This document shows, in pieces, positions 43,723 to 54,291 of a DNA stretch of 64,000 bases. The stretch lies in assembly GCA_025352665.1 (NCBI GenBank), contig JANXSM010000144.1:37516-101515 (forward strand), in the 5' to 3' direction. The position numbers and the translations under genes are program-made. The DNA is from Rhodospirillales bacterium. GTDB taxonomy: Bacteria; Pseudomonadota; Alphaproteobacteria; Acetobacterales; Acetobacteraceae. The notes under the pieces are model-generated. The model had not been told where the DNA came from. It made no database searches and saw only the letters and a list, made by a program, of their open reading frames with translations. Every line of letters starts with the position of its first letter. Positions within the stretch are counted from its first letter, which is position 1.

Positions 43723-44735
43723 TCCGGCTTTTTCTCCACATGGCCGCCGAACTCGGAGCGCAGCGCCGAAAGCAACTTGTCGCCGAACGCCGCTTCTCCG
43801 CGCGAGCTGAACCGCGCGAACAATGCCGCCGCCAGCACCGGTGTCGGAACACTTTCGTCGATCGCCGCCTGCAAGGTCCAGCGCCCCTCGCCGGAATCGG
43901 AGACGCGGCCTTGGAACCCGTCGAGCTCGGGGCTTTTGCGCAGCGCACTTGCGGTCAGATCCAGCAGCCAGGAACTGATCACGCTGCCCCGCCGCCAGAC
44001 CTCGGCGATCGCGGCCAGATCGAAGGAATACCGGTAATGCTCGGGATGGCGCAGCGGCGTCGTCTCCGCATCGACGGTGCGGCTGCCAAGCCCTTCGCCC
44101 GCATGGTGCATGATGTTCATGCCCTCGGCATAGGCCGCCATCAGTCCGTATTCGATGCCGTTGTGCACCATCTTGACGAAATGGCCGGCCCCGTTCGGCC
44201 CGCAATGCAGATAGCCGTGCTCGGCCTGCGAAGGCTCCCCCGCAGCCCCCGGCGTGCGCGCCGCCGCGGCCACACCCGGCGCCAGCGACGCAAAGATCGG
44301 GTCCAGATGCGCCACGATATCAGCCTCGCCTCCGATCATATGGCAGTAGCCGCGCTCCATCCCCCACACACCGCCGCTGACGCCGACATCGACATAGTGC
44401 AGCCCCTTGGCCTGCAGCTCGCCGGCGCGGCGGATGTCGTCGTGGTAATAGGAATTGCCGCCGTCGATGACGATGTCGCCTGGCTCCAGCAGCGGCAGGA
44501 TGGCGGCGAGTTCCTGATCAACGATGGCCGCCGGCAGCATAAACCACACCACCCGCGGCTTGGACAGCTTGCCTACGAAATCGGCAAGATCGCTGCCGCC
44601 AACGGCACCTTTCTCCGCCAGAGAGGCAACGGCTGCAGCACTCGCATCGAACACAACGCAGTCGTGCCCGGCTTTCATCAGCCGCAGCACCATGTTGCTA
44701 CCCATCCGCCCCAGGCCGATCATACCGAGCTGCAT
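43719..44735 (-). CDS. gnd: 6-phosphogluconate dehydrogenase (decarboxylating), short form
   Basis: 338 residues, the short YqeC/GntZ-type form. It oxidises 6-phosphogluconate to ribulose 5-phosphate and CO2 in the cytoplasm. Motifs are [20 protein letters not shown] (Rossmann), [34 protein letters not shown] and [19 protein letters not shown] (catalytic Lys and Asn). [11 protein letters not shown] is typical of NAD-preferring short forms. ATG 44735 matches the family start; the upstream open frame is shadow of tkt. It appears intact although zwf, next in the operon, is dead. 6-phosphogluconate would have to come from gluconate kinase or another zwf copy. Confidence 0.94.
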   Translation of the reverse strand: MQLGMIGLGRMGSNMVLRLMKAGHDCVVFDASAAAVASLAEKGAVGGSDLADFVGKLSKPRVVWFMLPAAIVDQELAAILPLLEPGDIVIDGGNSYYHDDIRRAGELQAKGLHYVDVGVSGGVWGMERGYCHMIGGEADIVAHLDPIFASLAPGVAAAARTPGAAGEPSQAEHGYLHCGPNGAGHFVKMVHNGIEYGLMAAYAEGMNIMHHAGEGLGSRTVDAETTPLRHPEHYRYSFDLAAIAEVWRRGSVISSWLLDLTASALRKSPELDGFQGRVSDSGEGRWTLQAAIDESVPTPVLAAALFARFSSRGEAAFGDKLLSALRSEFGGHVEKKPE

Positions 44736-44746
44736 CTTGTGTATTC

Positions 44747-46789
44747 CTATGCCTGTGCCATCGATTTGCGGGCGGCGGCCACCACGGCGGCGGGCGAGAA
44801 GCCGAAATGTTCGGCCACGATCTTGATCGGCGCAGACAGGCCGAACGTGCGCATCCCCAGGATGATTCCGGCCGATCCCGCGTAGCGATCCCACCCGATG
44901 GCCGAGGCCTCCTCCACCGTCACGCGGGCAAGTATATCGGGCGGCAGCACGCTGTCACGGTACGCCTGGTCCTGATCCTCGAACAGCTCCCAAGAAGGCA
45001 GGCTGACCAGGCGAGCCGCGATGCCCTCGGCCGCCAGCAGCGAACGGGCTGCAATGATCAGCCCGATCTCGCTGCCGGTCGCAATCAGGATCACGTCGGG
45101 ACGTCCTTCGCTGTCGGCGAGCACATAGCCGCCGCGGGCGAGCCCCGCAGCCGGGGCAAACTTCGTCCTGTCCAGCGTCGGCAACGGCTGGCGCGAGCAG
45201 ATCAGCGCCACCGGCCGCGCCGTCTGCGACAGGGCGACACGATAGGCCTCCACCATCTCGTTGGCGTCGCACGGACGGATGACCATCATGCCGGGAATGG
45301 CGCGCAACGACAGCATCTGCTCGATCGGCTGGTGGGTCGGCCCGTCCTCGCCGACGCCGATCGAATCATGCGTCCAGATATGCAGCGCCGGCAGCTCCAT
45401 CAGCGCCGACAGGCGGATGGCGCCGCGGGCATAGTCGGTGAACACCAGAAAGCCCGAGGCAAAGGCACGCAGGCCTGACAGCACCATGCCGTTGACCACG
45501 GCGCACATCGCGTGCTCGCGCACCCCGAAATGGAAGTTGCGCCCGCCAGGTGTGCCAGGCTCGAAGCTGCCGGCGCCCTCGAAGGTCAGGTTGGTCTTGG
45601 TACTTGGCGCCAGATCGGCAGCGCCGCCGAGCAGCCAAGGGATCTTGCCCGCCAGCGCATTGAGGATCTTGCCTGAGGCATCGCGGGTGGCGAGTCCCTT
45701 TGTATCTGGCGGGTAGCTGGGTAGAGCTGCCTGCCAGCCTTCCGGCAGATCGCCGCGGAACATGCGGTCCAGCTGGTCGGCAAGATCCGGATATTCGGCG
45801 CGATAACGATCGAACAGCGCCCGCCAGTCGCGATGCAGCCTGGCACCGCGGGCGCCAAAATTTGCATCGAAATGCGCTGGCACCTCGGGCGGCACAACGA
45901 AATCCCGGTCGGGATCGAGGCCGAGGAACTGCTTGGTCAGCCGCACCTCCGCCACCCCAAGCGGCTCGCCGTGCGCCTCCTTGGTGTCGGCTCGGTTGGG
46001 GGCCCCATAGCCGATGATGCTGTGCACGACGATCAGCGTCGGCCGATCCGCGGCGACGCTGCGATAGGCATGCTCCAATGCAGCAACGTCGTTGGCGTCC
46101 GCGACATCCAGCACCGCCCAGCCATACGAACGAAAACGGGCGGCGGCATCGTCGCTGCTGGCGAGATCCGTGTGCCCCTCGATGGACATGCGGTTGCTGT
46201 CGTAGATCCAGCACAGATTGCCAAGCTCCAGGTGGCCGGCGAGGGATGCCGCCTCGCTGGCAATGCCCTCCATCATGTCGCCGTCGCCACACAGCGCGAA
46301 GGTGCGGAAATCGAACAGCGCGTACCCCGGCCTGTTGTAGGTCGCCCCAAGCCAGTGTGCCGCGATCGCCATGCCGACGCTGTTGGCCACTCCCTGGCCC
46401 AGCGGCCCGGTGGTCGCCTCCACGCCCGAGGTCCAGCCGTGCTCCGGATGGCCCGGGCACCGCGCCAGGCCTTGGCGAAAGCCCTTGATGTCGTCCAGCG
46501 AGACCGCAGGGCCGCCCAGCGTCGCATAGGTCGGACTGGCCGCCTTTATCCTGGCCAGATGGATCAGCGCGTACAGAAGCATGCAGGCATGTCCGCTGGA
46601 CAGCACGAAGCGATCGCGATTTGGCCAGTCCGGATCGGCGGGGTCATAGCGTAGGAACCGCTGCCACAGCGTGTAGGCGGTGGGGGCGGCGCCCAGCGGC
46701 GTTCCGGGATGGCCGGAATTGGCCCGCTGCACCGCATCTATCGCAAGGCCCCGGATGGTGTTGATCGCCAGCTGGTCGATATCGGTCAT
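44747..46789 (-). CDS. tkt: transketolase
   Basis: 680 residues, full length. This ThDP enzyme moves two-carbon units between sugar phosphates. Motifs are [55 protein letters not shown] (ThDP-binding GDG…), [25 protein letters not shown] and [18 protein letters not shown]. It is 11 bases upstream of gnd. It would use xylulose 5-phosphate made by the divergently oriented xyl operon. No frame damage seen. Confidence 0.96.
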   Translation of the reverse strand: MTDIDQLAINTIRGLAIDAVQRANSGHPGTPLGAAPTAYTLWQRFLRYDPADPDWPNRDRFVLSSGHACMLLYALIHLARIKAASPTYATLGGPAVSLDDIKGFRQGLARCPGHPEHGWTSGVEATTGPLGQGVANSVGMAIAAHWLGATYNRPGYALFDFRTFALCGDGDMMEGIASEAASLAGHLELGNLCWIYDSNRMSIEGHTDLASSDDAAARFRSYGWAVLDVADANDVAALEHAYRSVAADRPTLIVVHSIIGYGAPNRADTKEAHGEPLGVAEVRLTKQFLGLDPDRDFVVPPEVPAHFDANFGARGARLHRDWRALFDRYRAEYPDLADQLDRMFRGDLPEGWQAALPSYPPDTKGLATRDASGKILNALAGKIPWLLGGAADLAPSTKTNLTFEGAGSFEPGTPGGRNFHFGVREHAMCAVVNGMVLSGLRAFASGFLVFTDYARGAIRLSALMELPALHIWTHDSIGVGEDGPTHQPIEQMLSLRAIPGMMVIRPCDANEMVEAYRVALSQTARPVALICSRQPLPTLDRTKFAPAAGLARGGYVLADSEGRPDVILIATGSEIGLIIAARSLLAAEGIAARLVSLPSWELFEDQDQAYRDSVLPPDILARVTVEEASAIGWDRYAGSAGIILGMRTFGLSAPIKIVAEHFGFSPAAVVAAARKSMAQA

Positions 46790-46813
46790 GTGCCACCCCT
46801 GCCGCCCCGTGGA

Positions 46814-47061
46814 TCACGTCGCCGGCGTATGATCCAACCCATAGCGAGCGGCGCCGAGCAGCTTGGCCGGAGCAGTAATGATGTGAACGGGAACCGCGGA
46901 CAGGAGTTCCGACAACTTGCTCTTGGCCGCCAGCGCCTGCAGCCGCGTATCCTGTGGCGAGAAGCTGGCACGCCGGCTTCCGAGGCGCAGGCGATGCGCC
47001 TGCTTCCATCGAACACCAGGAACGGCTCGCCCAGCCCGGTGCCGGGCACCAGCACCGCGAT
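46814..47061 (-). pseudogene. glk: glucokinase remnant
   Basis: Two pieces of a bacterial glucokinase in different frames. IAVLVPGTGLGEPFLVFDGS and RRIACASEAG carry the PGTGLG loop and the ASE-x-G motif. The next frame continues ASFSPQDTRLQAL, then jumps to AKSKLSELLSAVPVHIITAP and KLLGAARYGLDH, the typical C-terminal end. The N-terminal half and the region after SPQD are missing. It lies just upstream of tkt on the same strand and was probably the first gene of the same operon. The rest of 46790-47215 holds only the upstream region of the LacI gene. Confidence 0.75.
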
Positions 47062-47215
47062 CCCCCTTCGGGATCGGGCGTGCCCGCATGCAGTTCGTGA
47101 TGTCCGCCGGCAGCCGATGCGGCGTGTGACCGCCACTCAGAGCGTCAAGACTATTGAGAGCGGAAACGCCAGAATCTGAGTTGCGCCCCGCATTTTATGA
47201 GGGTAAGAAAAATCC

Positions 47216-48250
47216 ATGGGGATTGTCGCCGAAAGAGTGACTTTAGAGGACGTCGCACGGGAGGCGCGGGTGTCGCTGGCAACCGTCGACCGTGCCATCA
47301 ACGGCCGCCCGGGCGTGCATAGCCGCACACTGAGCCGTGTCGAAGCTGCCATCGCCAAGCTCAACTATCGCCCGGACCCCGTGGCAACCCGACTGTCCCG
47401 CAACCAGGCGTTCCAGTTCTGCTTCATCCTGCCAGTTGGCGGCACGAGCTTTGTTGAACTGCTGTCCGAGCAGGTGCGGCTGACGGCGGAGTGGCTGGCG
47501 CCGCAGCGCGCCTATATCGACACCTTGCTGGTCGACGTGTTTGACCCGGATGCGCTCGCATCTCTGCTTGAAGGGCTCGGCAAGCGCTATCACGGGGTCG
47601 CGACCGTAGCGCTCGACCACCCCCGCGTGCGGGCCGCGCTGGATGAGCTTGCGAGCCTCGGCGTGGCGGTCGTGACGCTTGTGTCGGACGCGCCAGCGGC
47701 TCGGCGTCTTCGCTATGTCGGCATCGACAACGCGGCCGCCGGGCGAACCGCCGGAACCCTGATTGGCCGGTTCCTGGCCGGCCGCCCCGGTGTCGTTGGC
47801 CTCATCGCCGGCTCGATGGCGCTGCGCGACCATTCCGAGCGTCGTTTCGGCTTCGCGCAGGTCATTGGTGCCGAATACCCGGCCCTCACGGTCGCACCGA
47901 CCGAAGAGGGCCGCGACGACGACCGTCAGAATGAGGCGATCGTCCGCCGCATGCTGCAGTCTCCCGATATCGTCGGCATCTACAACATCGGAGCGGGAAA
48001 CCGTGGCGTCGCGGCGGCCCTTGAAGCGAGTGGCCGGGCGCAAGACATCGTCTATGTCGGGCACGAATTGACCGCGCACACCCGCCGCTTCCTCGTCCGC
48101 GGGATCATGGACGCTTGCATCAACCAGGATGCCGGGCACGAGGTCCGCTCCGCCGCGCGCGTGCTCATGGCGCATTGCCTGAACGAACAGCTGATGCCGG
48201 ACCAGGAGCGCATCCGCATCGACATCTTCATCCGGGACAACCTGTCATGA
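47216..48250 (+). CDS. LacI-family transcriptional regulator
   Basis: 344 residues. The N-terminal LacI HTH is [20 protein letters not shown] then INGRPGV, of the VDR-x-x-NGRPGV subtype. The sugar-binding type-1 periplasmic fold follows (about 65-344), with FIRDNLS at the end. ATG 47216 has GAGGG about 12 bases upstream. It lies 25 bases before the ABC ATPase gene and heads the catabolic operon, so it is probably its own and the operon's local repressor, released by the transported sugar. I see no convincing operator in the 80 bases upstream. Confidence 0.9.
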   Translation: MGIVAERVTLEDVAREARVSLATVDRAINGRPGVHSRTLSRVEAAIAKLNYRPDPVATRLSRNQAFQFCFILPVGGTSFVELLSEQVRLTAEWLAPQRAYIDTLLVDVFDPDALASLLEGLGKRYHGVATVALDHPRVRAALDELASLGVAVVTLVSDAPAARRLRYVGIDNAAAGRTAGTLIGRFLAGRPGVVGLIAGSMALRDHSERRFGFAQVIGAEYPALTVAPTEEGRDDDRQNEAIVRRMLQSPDIVGIYNIGAGNRGVAAALEASGRAQDIVYVGHELTAHTRRFLVRGIMDACINQDAGHEVRSAARVLMAHCLNEQLMPDQERIRIDIFIRDNLS

Positions 48251-48275
48251 ACCCGCCCCGGGCCGGAGGCGCGCT

Positions 48276-49331
48276 ATGGCATCGGTGACCATGCGCGGCG
48301 TCCGCAAGGATTATGGCCCGCTCAACATCCTGCGCGACATCGACCTCGACGTGGCGGACCAGGAGTTCATCACCCTCGTCGGCCCCTCGGGTTGCGGTAA
48401 ATCGACGTTGCTGCGGATGATCGCCGGGTTGGAGACGATCAGCGGCGGCGACATTTCCATTGGGTCCGACCGCGTCAACGACATGCCGCCGATGCACCGC
48501 GACGTGGCGATGGTGTTCCAGAGCTACGCGCTCTATCCGCACATGACGGTGGCCGGAAACATCAGTTTCGGCCTGCGCCTGCGGCGAGTCGTTGCGGAGA
48601 AAATCGCCGTGGCCGTCGCGAGTGCCGCGGCGGTCCTCAACCTGGGCCAGTTGCTCGAACGCAGGCCGGGGCAGCTCTCCGGCGGGCAGCGGCAACGCGT
48701 GGCGATGGGGCGTGCGATGGTGCGCAACCCGCGCCTGTTCCTGTTCGATGAGCCGCTGTCAAACCTCGACGCGAAGCTGCGCGTGCAGATGCGAGCAGAG
48801 ATCAAGGCGCTGCACCGCCGCCTCGGCAGCACCAGCATCTATGTCACGCATGATCAGGTCGAGGCGATGACCATGGCTGACCGCATCATCGTCATGAACC
48901 AGGGCTGCATCGAGCAGCAGGGCACGCCGGAGACTCTGTACGATCGCCCGGCGAGCCTGTTCGTGGCCGGGTTCATCGGCTCCCCATCGATGAACCTCAT
49001 CCCAGGCACGCTGCAGAACGGCCGCCTCGTGCTCGCCGATGGCGCCACCTTGCCATTCCCGGCCTCCGCCGCGCAGGAAGGTCAGGCAGTGACGCTGGGC
49101 ATCCGCCCAGAACACATCCGGCCGCAGCCAGGCGGTTTGGCCGCTGACGTCGTCGATGTCGAGCCGACCGGGGTCGATACCCTCATCCTTTGCCGCTTTT
49201 CAGGCGTCCAGGTCATCGCCAGCGTGCGCGACAGGTTCCGCGCACTGCCGGGAACGCCGATCGCCCTCGCATTCGACGAGGACAAGCTGCACGCCTTCGA
49301 TACGGCAACCGGCAAAACACTGCGCCAATAA
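48276..49331 (+). CDS. sugar ABC transporter ATP-binding protein (CUT1/MalK type)
   Basis: 351 residues. Walker A is [11 protein letters not shown], the Q loop is [12 protein letters not shown], the signature is [15 protein letters not shown], Walker B is [12 protein letters not shown], and the switch is [14 protein letters not shown]. The C-terminal about 115 residues form the MalK/UgpC regulatory OB-fold ([11 protein letters not shown]). It would drive import through the two permeases encoded at 50610-52336. It is the first structural gene after the regulator. Confidence 0.94.
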   Translation: MASVTMRGVRKDYGPLNILRDIDLDVADQEFITLVGPSGCGKSTLLRMIAGLETISGGDISIGSDRVNDMPPMHRDVAMVFQSYALYPHMTVAGNISFGLRLRRVVAEKIAVAVASAAAVLNLGQLLERRPGQLSGGQRQRVAMGRAMVRNPRLFLFDEPLSNLDAKLRVQMRAEIKALHRRLGSTSIYVTHDQVEAMTMADRIIVMNQGCIEQQGTPETLYDRPASLFVAGFIGSPSMNLIPGTLQNGRLVLADGATLPFPASAAQEGQAVTLGIRPEHIRPQPGGLAADVVDVEPTGVDTLILCRFSGVQVIASVRDRFRALPGTPIALAFDEDKLHAFDTATGKTLRQ

Positions 49332-49354
49332 AAAGTCAACAACGGGAGACGGCC

Positions 49355-50599
49355 ATGAGAAGAGAGTTCCTGAAGCAAAGCGTCGCATTGGGTGCCTTGG
49401 CAATGCTGGGTGGCGCGCGAAGCGCGGCCGCGGCCGACCCTGTTACGATGTGGCACATCTTTGGCGCCGAAACCGAGCCCGGCCTGAAGAACATCACGCG
49501 CTGGAACGAGACCCACCCGGACCAGCCGATCGATCAGAAGTTCGTCCCCTTCGGCCAGTTGTCGCAGCAACTTATAAAGGGCATCGCCACTGGCGACGTG
49601 CCAGACCTCATTACCATCGACAATCCCGTCGTCGCCAGCTTCGCGACCCAGGGTGCGCTGGAGGACTTGACCGACCTCGTCAAAGCCTCCTCCTTCATCA
49701 AACCGGACGAATATTATCCCGGAAGCTGGGCGACAACGCTGTGGGACGGCAAGCAGTACGCCGTGCCAGGCGAGGCGAACACACTGGCACTCTACTACAA
49801 CGCCGATATGTTCAAGGCGCGCGGCCTGGACCCCGAAGCGCCACCGCGCACCTGGGAAGCGTTGCGCAAAGCCGCCGAGATCTTGACGGACAAGGACAAG
49901 AACGTCTTCGGCATGGCCTTCTGCGCGATCCAGAGCGAGGAGGGCACCTTCCAGTTCCTCCCGTTCCTCCAGCAGTCCGGTGCCACGCTGAAGACCCTCA
50001 CCTCGCCCGACGCGGTCGCCGCACTGCAGCTTTGGACGGACTTCGTCGCCAAAGGCCAGGCCTCTCGCGACGTGCTGGTGAAACGCCAGTTTGAGATGAC
50101 CAGCTCCTGGCTGGCCGGCGCCTCCGGCATGGTCGTCAGCGGCCCGTGGGAGCTGCAGCGCATGAAAGAGGTAAAGTTCAACTGGCGGGTGGCGCCCCTG
50201 CCGCACCGCGAGGGCAAGGGCATCGAGGCCTCCGCGCTGGGCGGCTACGTCTGGGGCGTGCCGAAGGGCGCGCGCAACAAAGCGGCGGCGTTCAAGGTCA
50301 TTGAGTTCATGTCCGAACCTGCGCAGATGCTGCAAGCCTGGAGCGGTGGCCGCCTGGCCCCGGTCAAGACCATGCAGGTCGAGCACCCAGCCATGCCCGA
50401 GGCGTACGCCACCTTCCGCAAGCAGATGGAGGTCGCCCGGCCCCGCGGCCCGCATCCCCGCTGGCCCGACATCTCCGCCGCCATGCAGACCGCGATCCAG
50501 GAGGCGCTGACCGGAAAGTCCACGCCCGAAGCGGCATTGCAGAAGGCGTCCCGCGTCATCACCCCGATCCTGGACCGCACCCCAATCGTCGGCCTCTAG
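49355..50599 (+). CDS. sugar ABC transporter substrate-binding protein, family 1
   Basis: 414 residues. A twin-arginine signal (MRREFLKQSVALGALAML, ending SAAAAD) points to Tat export. The mature protein has the family 1 layout: VTMWHIFGAETEPGLKNITR, VPDLITIDNPVVASFATQGA, YAVPGEANTLALYYNADMF and GMVVSGPWELQRMKEVKF. It captures an oligosaccharide or glycoside in the periplasm. ATG 49355 has GGGAG 7 bases upstream; the open frame from 49190 is shadow of the ATPase gene. The ligand is unknown; xylosides are suggested by xylA and xylB downstream. Confidence 0.93.
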   Translation: MRREFLKQSVALGALAMLGGARSAAAADPVTMWHIFGAETEPGLKNITRWNETHPDQPIDQKFVPFGQLSQQLIKGIATGDVPDLITIDNPVVASFATQGALEDLTDLVKASSFIKPDEYYPGSWATTLWDGKQYAVPGEANTLALYYNADMFKARGLDPEAPPRTWEALRKAAEILTDKDKNVFGMAFCAIQSEEGTFQFLPFLQQSGATLKTLTSPDAVAALQLWTDFVAKGQASRDVLVKRQFEMTSSWLAGASGMVVSGPWELQRMKEVKFNWRVAPLPHREGKGIEASALGGYVWGVPKGARNKAAAFKVIEFMSEPAQMLQAWSGGRLAPVKTMQVEHPAMPEAYATFRKQMEVARPRGPHPRWPDISAAMQTAIQEALTGKSTPEAALQKASRVITPILDRTPIVGL

Positions 50600-50609
50600 G
50601 ATCCTTCAC

Positions 50610-51524
50610 GTGAAAGGCCATCAGCGGCTGAGGTGGGAGCGCGCGCTCGATTCAGAGGCCATCTGGCCGCTGATGGCCGGTTTCGGCGCCTTGTACCTCG
50701 CGTTCTTCGTGGGCTACCCGGTTATCTACAACCTCATCATGAGCGTGCAGCAGGTCACGCTTGGGAATATCAGCACCGTCTTCCGGCCCTTCGTCGGCCT
50801 CGACAATTACCGGAAGCTCGTCGACGATCCGTTGTTCGCGACCGTCTTCCAGAACACCCTGATCTTCGTCACCGGCAACGTCGCCCTGCAGTTCCTGGGC
50901 GGCCTGGCGTTGGCGCTGTTCTTTCAGGCGGCGTTCCCCGGGGCCGCCTTCTTCCGCGGCATGATCCTGGCCGGCTGGATCCTGCCGCCGCTGGTTATCG
51001 GAGCCGTCTGGAAATGGCTGCTTGCTTCAGACAACGGCGTCATCAACTACGCGCTCCGCGGCCTTGGCATCGTCTCCGGCCCTATCTACTGGCTCTCCGA
51101 CCCTGCCACCTCGCTCATCGGCGTGACTTTCGCCAACGTCTGGTTCGGCGTGCCGTTCAACATGATCCTGCTGGCAGCCGGCCTTGCCGGGTTACCGCAA
51201 GACATGTACGAGGCTGCAGCGCTCGATGGAGCCGGCCCCGTGCGTCGCTTCTTCGCGCTCACCCTGCCTATGCTGCAACCGACCATCTACGCGCTGCTCG
51301 CGCTGACCACCATCTACACCATGCGCGCCTTCGACCTGATCTGGACCATGACCCATGGCGGTCCGGTCGACAGCAGCAACATCTTCCCGGTCTGGTCCTA
51401 CCACCTCTCATTCGAGCTGTTTGACTTCGGCGGCGGCGCTGCGGTTTCGACGATGATGCTTGTCGTCGTGTTCATCGTAGCACTCATCTACGTGCGCAGC
51501 GTCCGGACGGAGCGGGTGTCCTGA
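50610..51524 (+). CDS. sugar ABC transporter permease (MalF type)
   Basis: 304 residues, six predicted membrane helices. The EAA loop that contacts the ATPase is YEAAALDGAGPVRRFFALTL followed by PMLQPTI. Start is GTG 50610 after a weak site (GGATCC). The end overlaps the next permease by one base (TGATG), so the two are made together. Confidence 0.92.
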   Translation: MKGHQRLRWERALDSEAIWPLMAGFGALYLAFFVGYPVIYNLIMSVQQVTLGNISTVFRPFVGLDNYRKLVDDPLFATVFQNTLIFVTGNVALQFLGGLALALFFQAAFPGAAFFRGMILAGWILPPLVIGAVWKWLLASDNGVINYALRGLGIVSGPIYWLSDPATSLIGVTFANVWFGVPFNMILLAAGLAGLPQDMYEAAALDGAGPVRRFFALTLPMLQPTIYALLALTTIYTMRAFDLIWTMTHGGPVDSSNIFPVWSYHLSFELFDFGGGAAVSTMMLVVVFIVALIYVRSVRTERVS

Positions 51525-52336
51525 TGCGTCGCTGGCTGTTGACAGCAATCGGCGCCGTCATCGCCGGGTTCTATCTGTTTCCGGTGTACTGGATGTATGC
51601 CTCGGCGCTGAAAGTGTCCGACGAGTTGAACGCCAACCCGCCGACGCTGATCCCCCACGCGCCCACCCTGGCCGCGTTCCGCTGGATTTTCGAACGCGAG
51701 AACATCGCCCAGTTCATGGCCAACAGCCTCGTGCTGTCCGGCAGCGTCACTATCCTCACCCTCGTATTGGCAACCGGCGCCGCCTATTCGCTCGCGCGGA
51801 AGAAATCCGTTTGGATGGACGTCGTGCTGATCGGCGTCATGCTGTCGCAGGTGCTGCCGCCGCCGCTGCTCGTCACGCCCATGTTCGTCATCTTCCGCCA
51901 ACTCGGCCTCATCAACACGCAGCTTGCCGTCATTCTTGCGACCACCACGAAAACCCTGCCCTTCGCCATCGTCATGCTGCGGACCACCTTCGCGCAGGTC
52001 CCGGTCGATCTGGAGGACGCGGCGCGCGTTGATGGCTCGTCGCGCACCATGGCCTTCCTCCGCATCACCCTGCCACTCGCCCGCATCGGCTATATCGTCA
52101 TCGGCGCACTGGTGTTCCTGCTGGCCTATGGGGAGTTCGTCTATCCCGTCTCCCTGCTGAGCAAGAAGGCGCTCCAGCCGGCCACGGTTGGCCTGTATGG
52201 CTTCGTCGGTGCCGACTACTCCGACTGGGGCAACGCTATGGCCTTCGCCAGCGTGTTCGTCACCCCGGTCATCATCGTCTTCATGCTGCTGCAGCGGCGC
52301 ATCGTCAGCGGTTTGACCGCAGGAGCACTGAAATGA
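51524..52336 (+). CDS. sugar ABC transporter permease (MalG type)
   Basis: 270 residues, six membrane helices. The N-terminus WLLTAIGAVIAGFYLFPVYW with the P2-loop Leu/Asn region (SDELNANPPTLIP) is typical of MalG-type subunits. The EAA loop is LEDAARVDGSSRTMAFLRIT then LPLARI. It completes a four-gene CUT1 importer. Its stop overlaps the start of the dehydrogenase gene (ATGA). Confidence 0.92.
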   Translation: MRRWLLTAIGAVIAGFYLFPVYWMYASALKVSDELNANPPTLIPHAPTLAAFRWIFERENIAQFMANSLVLSGSVTILTLVLATGAAYSLARKKSVWMDVVLIGVMLSQVLPPPLLVTPMFVIFRQLGLINTQLAVILATTTKTLPFAIVMLRTTFAQVPVDLEDAARVDGSSRTMAFLRITLPLARIGYIVIGALVFLLAYGEFVYPVSLLSKKALQPATVGLYGFVGADYSDWGNAMAFASVFVTPVIIVFMLLQRRIVSGLTAGALK

Positions 52337-53373
52337 ACCGGATACGCGTCGTGGCCGCCGGGTGCGGCCGGATGAGCACCAACTTTCTCAAGGCGGCGCT
52401 CGAAACGAACGAGGTCGAGATCGTCGGCCTTGTCGATCCCGACCTGGTCCGCGCCGAGGAGCGCCGCGCCGAACTGTCCCTGCCCGATGCCGCCGTGGGG
52501 CCGGACCTGGCGGCGATGCTGTTACAGTTGCGCCCCGATGCAGTGTTCGACATCGTCGTGCCCAGCGTCCGGCATCACGTCGCCACGACAGCGCTCGACC
52601 ACGGTTGTCATATCCTGACCGAGAAGCCGATGGCGGACACGCTGGAGAATGCGCGCGACCTGATCCGCGCCGCACGCGCCGCCGGCCGCATCCACGCCGT
52701 CATCCAGAACCGCCGCTACCACCCCGGCGTCCGCCGCATTGCCCGCTTCCTTCGGCAGGGCGGCATCGGCGAGGTGACGGGTCTTTACTGCGACTTCTTC
52801 CTCGGCCCGCATTTCGGCGGCTTCCGCGAGGAGATGCGCCACGTCCTCCTGCTTGACATGGCCATCCACACCTTCGATGTCGCCCGCCTGTTCTCCGGCG
52901 GCGCGCCCGAAACCGTTTGGTGCCGGGAATGGAACCCTGGCAACTCCTGGTATGCGCATGGCGCTGCGGCCATCGCCGTATTCGAGATGACCGGCGGTGT
53001 CGTGTTCAACTACCGCGGCAGCTGGGCCGCCGAGGGCCTTCGCACGAGTTGGGAAAGCGCCTGGCGCATCACCGGCACGCGCGGCACGCTGCTGTGGGAC
53101 GGCGAGGACGACATGCGCGCGGAGGTGGTCCGCACGGTGGGAGCGCCGCCGGGCCTGTTCTCCAGCTTCGACAGCGTCCCGGTGCCCCCGCTCGACCCAC
53201 ATGACCGAGTCGGCGGCCATCGCGGGGTCATCGAGGACTTCGTGCAGGCCATCCGGACGGGCCGGCCACCCGAAACGGCCGGAGCTGAGAATATCAAAAG
53301 TCTGGCCATGGTTTCCGGCGCCATCGACAGTGCCGAAACCGGCCAACTCGTTCACCTTACAGAGATGGAATGA
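52333..53373 (+). CDS. Gfo/Idh/MocA family dehydrogenase (first)
   Basis: 346 residues. N-terminal Rossmann fold with VVAAGCGRMSTNFLKAAL and the family EKP motif in HILTEKPMADTLENA (catalytic Lys). The C-terminal half has LLDMAIHTFDVARLF (conserved Asp and His, D-x3-H-x2-D). This family oxidises a sugar hydroxyl, often at C3, with NAD(P). It is coupled on both sides by ATGA overlaps. With the AP-endonuclease-fold genes next to it, oxidation of an imported glycoside to a 3-keto form is plausible. Confidence 0.9.
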   Translation: MNRIRVVAAGCGRMSTNFLKAALETNEVEIVGLVDPDLVRAEERRAELSLPDAAVGPDLAAMLLQLRPDAVFDIVVPSVRHHVATTALDHGCHILTEKPMADTLENARDLIRAARAAGRIHAVIQNRRYHPGVRRIARFLRQGGIGEVTGLYCDFFLGPHFGGFREEMRHVLLLDMAIHTFDVARLFSGGAPETVWCREWNPGNSWYAHGAAAIAVFEMTGGVVFNYRGSWAAEGLRTSWESAWRITGTRGTLLWDGEDDMRAEVVRTVGAPPGLFSSFDSVPVPPLDPHDRVGGHRGVIEDFVQAIRTGRPPETAGAENIKSLAMVSGAIDSAETGQLVHLTEME

Positions 53374-54272
53374 CTATGCAGAACGCCCAGCTCAAGAACC
53401 GCATCGGTACCATGGTCCGCTGCAACCGCGTTGAAACGGCTAACTACATTCGCGCGATCCTGCCGCATGGCTTCGAAAGCCTGCAGCTGATGTGGTGGCA
53501 GCACGTGCGCCACGACCTGCCCCGCCTCGCCGCCGAGGTGCGCGAGGCGATCGGCGATGCGGACGTCACGATCCCCACGATCGCCCTGTTCGGCAACCCG
53601 CTCGAAGACACCGACATCGACCGCGAAACGCATGACGGGTGGATCAAGCTGATCGACAATGCCCACCTGTTCGGCGCCACGGTCGTCACCGGCTTCACCG
53701 GGCGCGTGCGGAACACGCCTCTCCCCGACAGCCTGCCGCGCTACACAAAGATCTGGGGTGAGTTGGCGCGGCGCGCCGCCGATAAAGGTGTGCGGATTGC
53801 CTTCGAGAACTGCCCCATGCTCGGCACCTGGGAAACCGGCGACTGGAACATCGCCCACAACCCCGCCGCCTGGGAGCTGATGTTCAACGCCCTCCCACAT
53901 GACAATATTGGCCTGGAATGGGAGCCGTGCCACCAGCTGTTCTACCTGATCGATCCCATGCCGCAGTTGCTGGACTGGATGCCAAAGATCTTCCACGTGC
54001 ACGGCAAGGACGCGACCGTCCGCTGGGACGTCGTTCGCAAGCACGGCATTCATGGCAAGGTCCCGTTCGCGTTCCATCGCACGCCTGGCTTCGGCGACAC
54101 CAACTGGACCGACGTCATCAGCGAGCTGCGCCTCGGCGGGTACGAAGGCTCGATCGACATCGAGGGCTGGCACGACCCGGTCTATCGCGACGAGCTGGAG
54201 ATGACCGGCCAGGTGCGCGCGCTGAATTACCTGAAGGAATGCCGCGGCGGACCGTTCGTAGCCAACCCGTGA
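53370..54272 (+). CDS. sugar phosphate isomerase/epimerase-like TIM barrel (first)
   Basis: 300 residues of the AP-endonuclease-2/xylose-isomerase-like fold. Probable metal ligands lie in RIAFENCPMLGTWETGDW (Glu), IGLEWEPCHQLF (Glu, His), KIFHVHGKDATVRWDVV (His, Asp) and GSIDIEGWHDPVY (Glu). ATG 53370 overlaps the dehydrogenase stop; a second ATG at 53376 gives nearly the same product. Family members isomerise, epimerise, dehydrate or cleave keto-sugars, and some split 3-keto-glycosides. The exact reaction is not determined. Confidence 0.85.
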   Translation: MTMQNAQLKNRIGTMVRCNRVETANYIRAILPHGFESLQLMWWQHVRHDLPRLAAEVREAIGDADVTIPTIALFGNPLEDTDIDRETHDGWIKLIDNAHLFGATVVTGFTGRVRNTPLPDSLPRYTKIWGELARRAADKGVRIAFENCPMLGTWETGDWNIAHNPAAWELMFNALPHDNIGLEWEPCHQLFYLIDPMPQLLDWMPKIFHVHGKDATVRWDVVRKHGIHGKVPFAFHRTPGFGDTNWTDVISELRLGGYEGSIDIEGWHDPVYRDELEMTGQVRALNYLKECRGGPFVANP

Positions 54273-54291
54273 GCTCTAGGGAGCACCTGAC

